From: Prevotella sp.
Lineage (GTDB): Bacteria; Bacteroidota; Bacteroidia; Bacteroidales; Bacteroidaceae
Reading direction: 5' to 3'
DNA: 39,013 nt
Assembly (NCBI GenBank): GCA_021636625.1
Contig: JAJWLX010000030.1
Span: 1 to 39,013 of the forward strand
Under the pieces are notes generated by a model. It did no database searches. It was not told the origin of the DNA and saw only the letters and a program-made list of their open reading frames with translations. The translations under genes and the position numbers were made by a program. Of the stretch, positions 1-9,690 are shown piece by piece (within the stretch, counting starts at the first letter, position 1; every line of letters starts with the position of its first letter).

Positions 1-1729
1 CGAAGCAACTATCACCGCCAGCAATCCTATCGGTTTGCTCTATGGTGCCTACGAGCTGATTCGTCTTCAGAACACCGATGCCTACAACACAGGTAGCGGC
101 AATCAACAGAACTTCAGTAAAGCTATAGATGAAACCGAGAAACCACAAGTGGGTCTCCGCATCCTCAACCATTGGGATAATCTCGATGGCAGCATCGAAC
201 GTGGCTATGCCGGCAAGAGCATCTTCAAATGGGAAGAAATCAAACTCGGCAAAAACGGCAAGGGCGGCAGCATCAGCAAGAGTCTTCACGACCGTCTCAT
301 CACCTATGCCCGTGCCAACGCATCGCTCGGTATCAACGGAAGCGTACTGAACAATGTAAATGCATCGCCAAAGATGATGACGGCAGAATATATTAATAAG
401 GTGAAGGTCATCGCCAACATCCTGCGTCCATACGGCATCCGAGTGTATCTCAGCATCAACTTTGCTTCTCCTATGGCATTGGGCTATACCAAGACTGCAG
501 ACCCATTGGATAAAAAGGTACAACTGTGGTGGAAGAAGAAAGCAAAGGAGATTTATGCTGCCATTCCAGACTTTGGCGGATTCCTGGTAAAAGCTAATTC
601 TGAAGGACAACCTGGTCCTGGCGATTACCACCGCACTCATGCCGATGGAGCCAACATGCTTGCCGATGCCGTCAAACCATACGGTGGCATTATCATGTGG
701 AGAAGCTTTGTATATGGTGCTAATCATAAAGGAGAAGACCGTGTAAAGCAAGCTGTCAGCGAATTCAAAGGGATGGATGGAAAGTTCCGTGACAATGTAA
801 TCCTCCAGTCAAAGAACGGTCCGCTCGACTTCCAGCCTCGCGAACCATACGCTCCTATCTTCGACAACATCAAACAGACACCTCAGATAGCAGAACTTCA
901 GATTACCCAGGAATATCTCGGACAGTCTAAACACCTCACCTATCTCGCCCCAATGTGGAAGGAATTCTTCGGATTCGTCAATCCAAGCAAACTGGTAGGT
1001 ATCTCTGGCGTAGCCAATATCGGTGATGATGCCAACTGGTGCGGTCATCCTTTCTCTCAGGCTAACTGGTATGCCTTCGGCCGATTGGCATGGAATCCTT
1101 CGCTTACTGCCGAAGAGATTGCTCATGAATGGCTCGTACAGACCTATGAGAACCAGGACGAGAAGTTTACCAAGCCTGTAGAAATGATGATGCTCACCTC
1201 TCGCGAAGCCTGCGTCAACTATATGATGCCGCTGGGCTTGCACCACATCTTCAAGTTCGACCACCACTACGGTCCGGAGCCGGATGGTTTCATCGCCAGC
1301 TATCCATTGGAGTGGTGTCCGGTATATTATCACAAGGCAGATGCCAAGGGGATCGGTTTCGACCGCTCATCCAAAGGTACAGATGCCGTAGGTCAGTATC
1401 CGGAGCCATATCGCAGTCTGTATGACAACATCGAGACTTGCCCTGAAGAATATCTCCTATGGTTCCATCATGTAGCTTGGAATTACAAGATGAAATCAGG
1501 CAGCACCCTCTGGCAGGAACTCTGCATGAAGTACAACATGGGTGTAGCGATGGTTGAAGTATATCGCGACTTCTGGCACACCTCAGCCAAACAATATATG
1601 AAGGGGCATGAACAGGAATGGCAACATACCGATTCATTACTCAATGTACAGTTGGAAAACGCCAAGGAATGGCGCAATACCTGCCTCAAGTATTTCCAGA
1701 ACTATGTATCTTCTACAGTAGATAAGTAA
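1..1729 (+). CDS. GH67 alpha-glucuronidase, 5'-truncated by the window
   Basis: The frame is open from base 2 and ends at a TAA at 1727-1729, so the true start lies upstream; the TTG at 35 is internal. About 576 residues are visible; GH67 enzymes are usually near 700. The block LRILNHWDNLDGSIERGYAG is a hallmark of GH67. The segment NSEGQPGPGDYHRTHADG carries the likely general-acid glutamate, and VANIGDDANWCGHPFSQANW is also family-typical. GH67 enzymes remove 4-O-methyl-glucuronic acid from the non-reducing end of glucuronoxylan oligosaccharides, usually in the periplasm. The N-terminal signal region is outside the window. No other xylan gene is visible, so its operon probably lies to the left. 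Family assignment is by motif recognition. Confidence 0.95.
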   Translation, partial: EATITASNPIGLLYGAYELIRLQNTDAYNTGSGNQQNFSKAIDETEKPQVGLRILNHWDNLDGSIERGYAGKSIFKWEEIKLGKNGKGGSISKSLHDRLITYARANASLGINGSVLNNVNASPKMMTAEYINKVKVIANILRPYGIRVYLSINFASPMALGYTKTADPLDKKVQLWWKKKAKEIYAAIPDFGGFLVKANSEGQPGPGDYHRTHADGANMLADAVKPYGGIIMWRSFVYGANHKGEDRVKQAVSEFKGMDGKFRDNVILQSKNGPLDFQPREPYAPIFDNIKQTPQIAELQITQEYLGQSKHLTYLAPMWKEFFGFVNPSKLVGISGVANIGDDANWCGHPFSQANWYAFGRLAWNPSLTAEEIAHEWLVQTYENQDEKFTKPVEMMMLTSREACVNYMMPLGLHHIFKFDHHYGPEPDGFIASYPLEWCPVYYHKADAKGIGFDRSSKGTDAVGQYPEPYRSLYDNIETCPEEYLLWFHHVAWNYKMKSGSTLWQELCMKYNMGVAMVEVYRDFWHTSAKQYMKGHEQEWQHTDSLLNVQLENAKEWRNTCLKYFQNYVSSTVDK

Positions 1730-1756
1730 TAGTAGAACCCGCAGGAAAGTAATGAT

Positions 1757-1848
1757 AAAGTGTCGTAATCTCAGATTTTTTATGAGATTGCGACACTTTT
1801 CTCGCTAAAAAGTTGTCGTAATCTCATTTTTTTTGTAACTTTGCGACA
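1757..1848 (+). promoter_or_regulatory. Palindromic control region and promoter of ATPase 1
   Basis: A stem of 17 pairs with one T/G mismatch (1757-1773 with 1783-1799, 9-nt loop) lies between the GH67 stop and the ATPase. Its half-site TGTCGTAATCTCA recurs at 1814-1826, 53 bp on, and the CGACA half recurs at 1844-1848. A promoter fits inside the second copy: GTTG at 1812-1815, a 20-bp spacer, TAACTTTG at 1836-1843. The first palindrome could also terminate GH67 transcription. The placement suggests an operator, which is inference. Confidence 0.7.
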
Positions 1849-1870
1849 GTTTTAAGCAAAAAAGACTGAT

Positions 1871-3325
1871 ATGAAAGAGAACATCATCGGAAGAGAACAA
1901 GAGATATCCAAGCTGGAGAACTACATCTCTAGTCGTAAATCGGAGTTTATTGCCATATACGGCAGACGACGTGTAGGTAAAACATTTCTCATCAAGGAAA
2001 TGTTTGAGGGACGTTTTACCTTCCGAGTTACAGGCAAAGACAATGTCTCTACCAAGGAACAACTCACCAATTTTGGCTTTGCCCTCCTTGAGCAAATGAA
2101 TGTGGATACAAAGCCTAAAGACTGGGAAGAAGCCTTCAGATTATTACAAAAGGCTATAGAAAATATGCCGGAAGGCGCGAAGGTCATCTTCTTCGATGAA
2201 CTTCCATGGTTTGACACTCGTTCCTCTCACTTCATCAGTGTCTTGGAGCACTTCTGGAACGACTGGGCTTTCTATCGCAACGACATCAAGTTGATAACCT
2301 GCGGAAGTGCCACTACCTGGATGATAGACAATGTCATCAACTCTCATGGCGGTCTCCACAATCGTGTTACGCACAATATCCTTCTCTCACCTTTCTGCCT
2401 GAGAGAAGTAGAAGACTATTTCAAGGCACAGGGATTCAATTATGAGCGACCAGAAATCATCGAATGCTTCATGGCTGTAGGTGGAATTGCCTATTATCTC
2501 TCCCTCTTCGAAAGCGACAAGAGCGTGGCACAAAATATCCAGCAACTATGCTTTACACGTGGTGGCGAACTGACAGAAGAATTCGACCGTCTCTTCAAAT
2601 CTTTATTCAAGAAAGCAGACAATTACCAAGCAATCGTAACGGCACTGAAAGATAAGGGCAAAGGCATGACGAGACAAGAACTCTTGGATGCTACGCATCT
2701 TCCCAACAACGGTAGGTTTACGAGCATGCTAAAGGAACTGGAGCAGTGCGACTTCATCCGCAGTTACAATCCTTTTGGAAAGACCAAAAAGGAATGTATG
2801 TATCAACTGATAGACCCATTCACATTGTTCTACTTCAAATTCATGCACAACAAAGGTACATTCTTTGACGACTACTGGATCAAGATGCAATCCACCAGCG
2901 AGTATGCCTCATGGTGTGGCCATGCCTTCGAGATAACTTGCCTTCATCACATCAACAATATTGTAAAAGCCCTTGGCATAGATGGTTGCATCAACATCCC
3001 ATGCGCTTGGTCGTATCGCCCTACCAGCAAGACATTGGCAGACGAGGATGCCGATGAGGATTTGAAACAAGGTGCCCAGATAGACTTATTGATAGACCGC
3101 TCCGACAAGTCCATTTCCGTCTGCGAGATGAAATACTGTCAGGGAGAATATGAAATCAACAAGGCATACGATGCCCATCTCATGCACCGCCTTAACATAT
3201 TCAAGAAAGTGACCAAGACTAACAAGACCCTCATCCCTACCTTCATCACTCCATACGGACTATATAATAATATGTATGCAAGAAAAATAACAAGACAAGT
3301 AACAGGGGATGACTTGTTTGCATAA
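1871..3325 (+). CDS. ATPase 1: AAA ATP-binding protein with DUF234-type C-terminus
   Basis: 484 residues. Walker A is GRRRVGKT at residues 31-38 and Walker B is VIFFDELPWF near residue 110. This is the archaeal-type P-loop ATPase family often annotated AAA_14/DUF234. The C-terminal part has PFTLFYFKFM followed by QIDLLIDRSDK and VCEMKYCQ. The spaced D...ExK pattern resembles a PD-(D/E)XK nuclease fold, as seen in this family. Function is unknown; cytoplasmic, no signal or membrane segments. It is a single-gene unit with its own palindromic promoter region directly upstream and is unrelated in content to the flanking glycan genes. It is more distant from the three DUF4143 ATPases in the window than they are from each other. 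Confidence 0.9.
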   Translation: MKENIIGREQEISKLENYISSRKSEFIAIYGRRRVGKTFLIKEMFEGRFTFRVTGKDNVSTKEQLTNFGFALLEQMNVDTKPKDWEEAFRLLQKAIENMPEGAKVIFFDELPWFDTRSSHFISVLEHFWNDWAFYRNDIKLITCGSATTWMIDNVINSHGGLHNRVTHNILLSPFCLREVEDYFKAQGFNYERPEIIECFMAVGGIAYYLSLFESDKSVAQNIQQLCFTRGGELTEEFDRLFKSLFKKADNYQAIVTALKDKGKGMTRQELLDATHLPNNGRFTSMLKELEQCDFIRSYNPFGKTKKECMYQLIDPFTLFYFKFMHNKGTFFDDYWIKMQSTSEYASWCGHAFEITCLHHINNIVKALGIDGCINIPCAWSYRPTSKTLADEDADEDLKQGAQIDLLIDRSDKSISVCEMKYCQGEYEINKAYDAHLMHRLNIFKKVTKTNKTLIPTFITPYGLYNNMYARKITRQVTGDDLFA

Positions 3326-3425
3326 CATAAGGTACAAAAAGTTGTACGACAACAAGGTATTCCCACTAGGCTCGACAGAGAAGTTACTTTCTAGCACCCA
3401 GAATGATACTTTCTCCAACCCGAGA

Positions 3426-3545
3426 AGATACGCTTTTCTTCTGAAAGAAGCAAGGATTTATTGGAAAATGTTTGAGGGTGAGGGAGATAAAAAGAAAAAG
3501 GTGTATCCCGCTTGCCCGATATGTTGGGCAAGAAGGATACACCTT
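3426..3545 (-). repeat. Outer inverted repeat, left copy (terminator plus degenerate promoter module)
   Basis: The reverse complement matches 17860-17980 almost base for base, with one indel and a few mismatches. It contains the terminator stem and then a conserved stretch ending, on the minus strand, in AAGCGTATCTTCTC. The equivalent position in the other two copies is TATCTTTG, so the promoter -7 box is damaged here. Confidence 0.9.
3498..3545 (-). terminator. Terminator of the left SusC/SusD operon
   Basis: Outer stem AAGGTGTATCC (3498-3508) pairs with GGATACACCTT (3535-3545). An inner stem CTTGCCC/GGGCAAG stacks on it. On the minus strand it is followed by TTTTTC, and it lies 30 bp past the susD stop. 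Confidence 0.85.
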
Positions 3546-3574
3546 ATTATATTATACTATTCCGAAAGATTTGA

Positions 3575-5203
3575 TTAGTTAATCTTTGGAGCAGTTGCAT
3601 CAGCATTGTAGTCGGTCTCGTTCAGAGGAACGCCCCATGTCCACTTGTTGCCATCCTCTGGCTTGATGGTGATAGCAACAGACTGATGTGCATTGCCACC
3701 GTCTGCAAATGACTTGCGAACTACAGCCTTGTTCCAACGCTTGAAGTCGCTCCACTCGAAGCCCTCACCCCAAAGCTCAAGACAACGATAGTCCTGAATC
3801 TCTGAAAGAAGCTCCTCGCCAGTCTTTGTGCAGGTATATTCTGGGTTACGGCCAGAAGTAGCATTCAACTCAACCAATGCTGCCTGAGCCTCTGCTGTCT
3901 TACCCAGGAAGTAATTTGCCTCAGCCTCAATCAATACCATCTCGCTAGAACGGATGAATGGCACGTAGCCGACACCTGGCTGAGCTTTTACATAGAACTT
4001 CAAGTTCGCATCCAGATAGTAGAAACCTGACTGATATGGAGTAGATAAGCCCTTAGCCTGATGAGCCTTTACAATAGAGTCTGCCTGCTCATAGATGTCA
4101 TCGTCTTCCATACCAAGAATACCAAATGTATAGTAATAAGCTGATTCCTTAGAGAGGTCAAGGTTAGGGAACTTATCCTCTGTCAGGAAGTTCTGTTTGC
4201 GGGCATCATTGTTAGGAATGCGAGAAATCAACTCATGACCGATGGTACCAGCACCTGTTGGCTGTTTTGTTGCATAGTAACCATTGCAAGCACCCTGTGT
4301 ACCGTATGACCAATAAAAGTTATTTTCTGAATCATCACCATAACTTCCCATAATCCACTCAGATGTTGGCTCACAGAATCCGGCTGCATAGCTATCGTTG
4401 CTCATCAATGGATAACCCTTCTTGGCAAGCTTAGCCTGATCAACAGCAGTCTGATAGTCCTGGCTGAACAATGCAGCACGGGCATAAACAGCATGAGCAA
4501 CGTTTACGTTAGGAATCCAAACCTGATCAACTGGACGGTCGATACCACTCTCGCCAAACAAGGTAATAGCTTCCTGGCAATCCTTGTAAATCTGAGCTAC
4601 AGTTTCTGCCAATGTTGCGAATGGAGCATCGCCTGTAGATTCGTCGAGACGAAGAACCACACCCTGTGAAGCACCATTGTTGCTGTCCTGCCAACGATAG
4701 CAGTAGTAGTGAATCAGCTTCTCATAGCTGTAAGCACGGAAAGCCAAGGCTGAAGCCTTGATAAACTTCTTGTCTTCATCACTACCAGTCGCTGCATCGA
4801 TATGTGCAATGATTCTGTTAGCCTGACCGATGAGCTGGTAATAATAGTACCAAGCATATGCATCATAGATAGTACTTGTTCTATTATGGAATGTCTGGTT
4901 ATGGATAGGTGTCCAACCAGGAGCATAATAGTTATAATTATAGTTCTGGCTTGGCAAGTTCTCATAAAGACGTATGATAGCATTCTCACCAGCAAAGCCT
5001 TGTGAATAAGCATAATGCTGGGTAGTTTGGCAACGTGCAATACCATTTAAAGCCTTGTAAGCCATATCTGTAGTTGCTACCGCTTCTGTAGAAGAAACGG
5101 AAGCTGTTGGCTTGGTTTCGAGATAATCGCTGCCACAAGATGCCAGCAAGGTTGCAGATGCTAAAATAGCGCAACCGAATATCTTATTTATATAATTTTT
5201 CAT
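3575..5203 (-). CDS. SusD-family surface glycan-binding lipoprotein (left operon)
   Basis: 542 residues, about normal for SusD. A type II signal peptide ends in LLASC with the acylated cysteine at residue 23, followed by GSDYLETKP; the acidic stretch fits surface export in Bacteroidota. The N-terminal half has the tetratricopeptide-like helices of SusD (AYAWYYYYQLIGQANRIIAH, ALAFRAYSYEKL) and the C-terminus has RCLELWGEGFEWSDFKRW. SusD proteins cap the SusC barrel and deliver glycan to it. It follows its SusC by 29 bp, so they are co-transcribed. No hydrolase is linked, so the substrate cannot be read from context. No promoter is visible for this operon in the present orientation. Confidence 0.96.
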   Translation of the reverse strand: MKNYINKIFGCAILASATLLASCGSDYLETKPTASVSSTEAVATTDMAYKALNGIARCQTTQHYAYSQGFAGENAIIRLYENLPSQNYNYNYYAPGWTPIHNQTFHNRTSTIYDAYAWYYYYQLIGQANRIIAHIDAATGSDEDKKFIKASALAFRAYSYEKLIHYYCYRWQDSNNGASQGVVLRLDESTGDAPFATLAETVAQIYKDCQEAITLFGESGIDRPVDQVWIPNVNVAHAVYARAALFSQDYQTAVDQAKLAKKGYPLMSNDSYAAGFCEPTSEWIMGSYGDDSENNFYWSYGTQGACNGYYATKQPTGAGTIGHELISRIPNNDARKQNFLTEDKFPNLDLSKESAYYYTFGILGMEDDDIYEQADSIVKAHQAKGLSTPYQSGFYYLDANLKFYVKAQPGVGYVPFIRSSEMVLIEAEANYFLGKTAEAQAALVELNATSGRNPEYTCTKTGEELLSEIQDYRCLELWGEGFEWSDFKRWNKAVVRKSFADGGNAHQSVAITIKPEDGNKWTWGVPLNETDYNADATAPKIN

Positions 5204-5232
5204 CTTATTTTTCTCTTTATGTTATTATTCCT

Positions 5233-8200
5233 TTAGAATGTTACAGACAAACCGAAGTTGAATACACGTGCACTTACGTATGTATCCTCAGAATCTCCAA
5301 CGAAGCTATACTGAGGGTTCATACCCTTACGGGCAGTAAGTGTGAACAGGTTCTCTGCACCAGCCTTAACCTGCAAGCCCTGGATACCCATGCTCTGGAT
5401 CCATGCCTTTGGCAAGTTGTAGGTAAGGTTGATATTCTTGAAGATGAGATAATCTGCACTTGTCAACCAGCGGTCACTTGTATCGTTGTTGTAGGTACTG
5501 AGGTTGAAGTCGATGATTGGTGTTCCGTTAGGATCGAGACGGTTTGGAGATGTCTCTGTCATTCCCTCTGGTACACCATTCCAAGACTTCAGGATGTCCT
5601 TGTGATTAGCTGATGCAGAAGAAGCTGAAGCTGTACTCATCAAGCTTCTATAAGAAGCATCATAAACCTTGCCACCCAAGCTGTAGGTGAACAATACACC
5701 AAGGCTCAAATCCTTCCAACGGAGATTAGTACCGAATGAACCATATACTGATGGGAGAGCTGTACCAGCCCACTTACGCTCAGCATAGGAAGTCTCTGTG
5801 GTATAGTTCTTTCCGTTGATGGTAACAAGTGTGCCAGTTGCCTCGGCAGCCTTAACGTTGTCATCAGCAATATCATACAAAGAATTACCTGTCATCTGGT
5901 CAACACCTGCGAAGTGATAGGTGAAGAACTCGTATGCAGAATGTCCCTCAGAATACTTCTGTACGCCATGGAGAATGTCCTTACCTCCAGGCAACTTGAT
6001 TACCTTATTCTTCAAGGTTGTAGCATCTGCAGAAACGGTCCAGTTCCAGTCCTTGTTCTTGATGATCTCACCACTCAAGGCTATTTCAAAACCACGGTTT
6101 GAAATAGTACCAATGTTCTGATAAACAGACCAGTTTGTCATATTTTCATTATGAGGATATGATCCTGCAGAATATGGCAAACGAACCTCAAAGAGGAGAT
6201 CCTTAGAACGCTTGTCGAAGTAACCGATGCTGAAGTTCAAACGGTCGAACAATCTACCCTCTACACCAAGATCTACAGTTTGGGTTGTCTCCCACTTGAT
6301 GTTTGGTGCAGGTAAAGACTGGCTGATGAATGCACCGTTTCCACCATTCTTGTTAATCTCATAGAGTGACTGATAAGCATAGAGACTTACACCAGCATTG
6401 TTACCAACCTCACCATAAGAAGCACGTACACGCAGGTCGTTCAACCATTCTACACCCTGCAGGAAGTTCTCTTTCTTTGCATTCCAGTTCAAACCGAAAG
6501 AATAGAAGTCACCCCAGCGTGAATCCTTTGCGAAACGGGAAGAACCATCGCGACGGTATGAGAAGTCAGCGAAGTATTTCTCATCATAGTTATAGCGGAT
6601 ACGACCCAAGTAAGACTCGGTCTTATCTACATCATCAGAGCCTTTGAAGTATGAGTTCTTCAAGAAATTGCCCATAGTAAAGTTTCCGGCTGCAGCCATA
6701 TTGCTGTTCATGCCGCTAGTAAACTTTCTTTCCCAGCTATAGTTCTCATGACCTGCAAGAACATCTACGTTGTGCTTGCCGAAAGACTGGTTCCATGTCA
6801 GCAACTCCTGAGCTGTATAGGTAGCATACTGGTATGCATAGCTGATCAAACGGCCATTGTTTGTAGCACCATCTCCGATATGAGGGTTATTATAGGTCTG
6901 ACGGTTAGATGTACTGTTGTTACCATTAGCCTTTACCATCACAGAGAAGTTGTATGGTAAATTGATCTTACCATAAACCTGTGCATCGATTACTGCGCGA
7001 CGAGTCTTATCTTTGTCTGCAACCATCTCGTATGCGATGTTTCGGTTAGAGAGGTACTCAGAAGTTACATCAAACTGCTTCTCTCCATTCGCGTCAAGCG
7101 CATAGCTGCCATCGGCATTATGCATATACATAGGATACACAGGCGCCATGTAACGGGTGATATAGAATGGGTTAGCATAAGCATTACCTGAAGCATTGTC
7201 ATTGAACTGACGGTTGGAAACGTTGGCACTCAAGTTGATACCAGCCTCGAACCACTTGCTTGGAGTGAACTTAGAGTTGATACGACCAGTGAAGCGCTCG
7301 AAAGCAGAGTTCTTGGTATAACCCTTCTCGTTCAAGTAACCGGCAGAAGCATAAACATTGAACTTCTCACCACTTACAGCACCAGAGACGTTGTACTCCT
7401 GACGATGACCTGTACGCTCAACACCATCCTGCCAATCGAGGTCGTCATAACCAGAGAGGCGAGAAGCAATCAGCTTGCCGTTTGCATCAAACAGAGCATC
7501 ATCCTTTGCATTGTAGATATTTCTCTTTACATAGTCGCTAATCAAGTGGGTTGTAGCATATTGAGCAGCCGCAGCAGCATCCAGGTGCATCTCTCCCGAC
7601 ATGGCATAGTTCTTCATTGCCAACCAAGAAGCCTCCATCCACTGGTCAGCACCCAGGCGCTCATACTCACCGATACCACGGGTATAAACACCATTGTTGA
7701 TCTGGAGATTGATAGTAGGCTTGATACCATACTTTGCACGCTTGGTAGTAATCAGGATGACACCATTGGCAGCACGGTTACCATAAAGGGCAGCAGAAGC
7801 AGCATCCTTCAATACAGACATGCTCTCGATGTCGTTAGGGTTCAACTCAGAAATGTTACCATCGAAAGCTGCGCCATCTACTACATAAAGAGGCTGGTCA
7901 GCATCCTTTACCAAACTTCCAACACCACGGATGTGGATAGAAGGAGCCTTACCTGGCTCACCGTATGAACTGTTAACCTGTACACCAGGAGCAGCACCTT
8001 CGAGCGCACCTGTTACAGAAGTAGTGATACGGTTCTCGATTTCCTTAGAATCAACAGCAGTTACAGAACCTGTAATAGATTGGCGCTTAGCTGTACCATA
8101 TGCCACAACAACGACATCATCCAAAGAATGATTGTCAGAATCCAAAACAATCTTCATGTTAGAAGAAGCCTTGGCTGTCTTAGACTGCATACCGATGTAT

Positions 8201-8418
8201 GTAATCTCCAACTTGGCTCCGGCAGGAGCGTTCAATGAGAAGTTACCATCAATATCGGTAACTGTACCTGTGTTAGTGCCCGCAACCTTGATAGAAGCAC
8301 CGATAACAGGGCTTCCGTCCTCAGAAGAGGTCACGTGACCAGAGATTTGACTTTGTGCAAAAGCCATGCTCGTACTGAGAGCAAGACCTGCAACTACTGT
8401 CATGAGTCTTTTTTCCAT
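5233..8418 (-). CDS. SusC-family TonB-dependent outer-membrane transporter (left operon, predicted OFF)
   Basis: 1061 residues. Signal peptide at residues 1-21 (cleavage after AFA), carboxypeptidase-like regulatory domain about 25-98, TonB-box-like DDVVVVAYG near 100-108, plug domain about 115-235 (IHIRGVGS, PLYVVDG, VLKDAASAALYG, GVILITTK), then the beta-barrel ending in VFNFGLSVTF. Residues 1-77 and the 129-bp leader are identical in DNA to the SusC at 12189; after codon 77 the two diverge at once. It imports oligosaccharide with the SusD downstream. No TAnnTTTG box faces this gene between 8419 and 8664, so it appears silent unless the core inverts. Confidence 0.97.
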   Translation of the reverse strand: MEKRLMTVVAGLALSTSMAFAQSQISGHVTSSEDGSPVIGASIKVAGTNTGTVTDIDGNFSLNAPAGAKLEITYIGMQSKTAKASSNMKIVLDSDNHSLDDVVVVAYGTAKRQSITGSVTAVDSKEIENRITTSVTGALEGAAPGVQVNSSYGEPGKAPSIHIRGVGSLVKDADQPLYVVDGAAFDGNISELNPNDIESMSVLKDAASAALYGNRAANGVILITTKRAKYGIKPTINLQINNGVYTRGIGEYERLGADQWMEASWLAMKNYAMSGEMHLDAAAAAQYATTHLISDYVKRNIYNAKDDALFDANGKLIASRLSGYDDLDWQDGVERTGHRQEYNVSGAVSGEKFNVYASAGYLNEKGYTKNSAFERFTGRINSKFTPSKWFEAGINLSANVSNRQFNDNASGNAYANPFYITRYMAPVYPMYMHNADGSYALDANGEKQFDVTSEYLSNRNIAYEMVADKDKTRRAVIDAQVYGKINLPYNFSVMVKANGNNSTSNRQTYNNPHIGDGATNNGRLISYAYQYATYTAQELLTWNQSFGKHNVDVLAGHENYSWERKFTSGMNSNMAAAGNFTMGNFLKNSYFKGSDDVDKTESYLGRIRYNYDEKYFADFSYRRDGSSRFAKDSRWGDFYSFGLNWNAKKENFLQGVEWLNDLRVRASYGEVGNNAGVSLYAYQSLYEINKNGGNGAFISQSLPAPNIKWETTQTVDLGVEGRLFDRLNFSIGYFDKRSKDLLFEVRLPYSAGSYPHNENMTNWSVYQNIGTISNRGFEIALSGEIIKNKDWNWTVSADATTLKNKVIKLPGGKDILHGVQKYSEGHSAYEFFTYHFAGVDQMTGNSLYDIADDNVKAAEATGTLVTINGKNYTTETSYAERKWAGTALPSVYGSFGTNLRWKDLSLGVLFTYSLGGKVYDASYRSLMSTASASSASANHKDILKSWNGVPEGMTETSPNRLDPNGTPIIDFNLSTYNNDTSDRWLTSADYLIFKNINLTYNLPKAWIQSMGIQGLQVKAGAENLFTLTARKGMNPQYSFVGDSEDTYVSARVFNFGLSVTF

Positions 8419-8547
8419 AAATCTCTCTCGTTTTAAATAAATGAATATATAATGTTTATTATTTCTTTCTCTCTACTTTTTCTTATATGATCACTCACAA
8501 GGAGTTATCATCATCTTTTTGCCCCCTCCTCTTGCCCCGAGGTGGAG
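8188..8547 (-). repeat. 360-bp perfect inverted repeat, left copy
   Basis: The reverse complement is identical to 12060-12419 over all 360 bases when read side by side. It spans 129 bp of leader and codons 1-77 of the left susC. The coding edge is sharp: the next codon is CAG here and AAC in the right copy. Confidence 0.97.
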
Positions 8548-8584
8548 ATTTATGGGGAAAACGGCGATTTATCACTGTAAAACG

Positions 8585-8615
8585 ATTGGAATTAACAGGA
8601 TGAATCATACCTTTG
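8585..8615 (+). promoter_or_regulatory. Promoter of the tyrosine recombinase
   Basis: ATTG at 8585-8588, a 19-bp spacer and TACCTTTG at 8608-8615 fit the Bacteroidota -33/-7 consensus. It lies about 50 bp before the recombinase ATG and points away from the left susC. Confidence 0.75.
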
Positions 8616-8664
8616 GGTATGTTTTCGTAAATTCTTTATTTTTAATCATTTAAACATTTAAGTT

Positions 8665-9690
8665 ATGGCGTATTTCAAGTTAGAATTCGGTTTCGGAAAA
8701 AGTAAGAGTGAGTGTAAGATTTCTGATTCTGCGAATCAGGCAGATGAGCAGGCTGTGACGGAGATTTCTGGATGGGACTTCGTGAATGGTGAAGTGGAGA
8801 GGGCAAAACTGGAAGGACGCTTTAAAGTTGCGGGTAATTATCTTACTGCTGCCCGTTCCTTTACCAAGTTCATGGGTAGGAGCAGCTGGCTTTTTTCTGA
8901 CATGACGGCAGAAAAGCTGGAAAGCTATCAGCGATGGCTGCAGGGGCGCAATATCTGCCTGAATACATGTTCCGCTTATATGCGGGCATTGCGGGCTATG
9001 CATCATAGGGCATTGCCGTTTCTCAATACTGCTCCATTCAGTAAAGTGTTTACGGGGCGGACCAAGACCGAGAAACGTTGTATCTCTCAGGCTGAGATTC
9101 TGCAACTCAAAGCCTTGCCGCTACAGCCTGGAGGTTCTCTTTCCTTTGCTCGCGACATCTTCCTGTTTTCTTTTTATGCGATGGGAATGCCTTTTGTAGA
9201 TATTGCCTATCTCAGGAAAAGTCAATTGCGAAACGGATGTATTTATTATGCCCGGCATAAGACGGGACAGCAGATACAGGTAGCACTATTGCCTGCGATG
9301 CTTGAAATCATCATGCGATATGAACAGAGAGATTCAGAATTTGTCTTTCCGATACTTTCAGACAAGGAGGAAGATTCTGTTTCCCCATCATCAGTTTCTT
9401 CATCATCTGTTTCTGCCCAGCAGCATCGTCAATATACGGCTCGATTGCGCCAGTATAACTACAATCTGCATCAGTTGTCTAAGATGCTGGGGCTGGCTAA
9501 ACCCTTATCCTCTTACGTGGTTCGCCATTCGTGGGCAAGCATGGCTTATCTTCATCATCTGGACATCAGCTTGATAAGCAAGGCTTTGGGACATACCAAA
9601 TCTTCAACCACCTTTATCTATATAAAAAGCCTTTTTGATTCCGACCTGTTCGAAGCAAATCAGACTTTGATGGAAGATCTGGGGTTATAG
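8665..9690 (+). CDS. Tyrosine recombinase, likely the DNA invertase of the SusC/SusD switch
   Basis: 341 residues. A SAM-like core-binding domain (about 40-130) precedes a catalytic domain (about 140-335). Visible catalytic residues are K199 (HKTGQ), R287 and H288 (VVRHSW), H310 (LGH) and the nucleophile Y319 (FIYIKSL). The usual first arginine is missing: the RGM-type motif of related Bacteroidota invertases reads YAMGMPFVD, with M173 where Arg is expected. IntDOT of CTnDOT also lacks the canonical first arginine and is active, so this need not be inactivating. A serine-rich linker (235-250) looks like a lineage insertion. It lies inside the core it is predicted to invert, oriented away from the left susC. 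Confidence 0.92.
   Translation: MAYFKLEFGFGKSKSECKISDSANQADEQAVTEISGWDFVNGEVERAKLEGRFKVAGNYLTAARSFTKFMGRSSWLFSDMTAEKLESYQRWLQGRNICLNTCSAYMRALRAMHHRALPFLNTAPFSKVFTGRTKTEKRCISQAEILQLKALPLQPGGSLSFARDIFLFSFYAMGMPFVDIAYLRKSQLRNGCIYYARHKTGQQIQVALLPAMLEIIMRYEQRDSEFVFPILSDKEEDSVSPSSVSSSSVSAQQHRQYTARLRQYNYNLHQLSKMLGLAKPLSSYVVRHSWASMAYLHHLDISLISKALGHTKSSTTFIYIKSLFDSDLFEANQTLMEDLGL

Noticed and set aside
3309..3578. Plus-strand open frame of 89 codons overlapping the ATPase 1 end
   Set aside because: It translates the dispersed terminator/promoter module. The equivalent frame appears antisense at 17858-18055 for the same reason.
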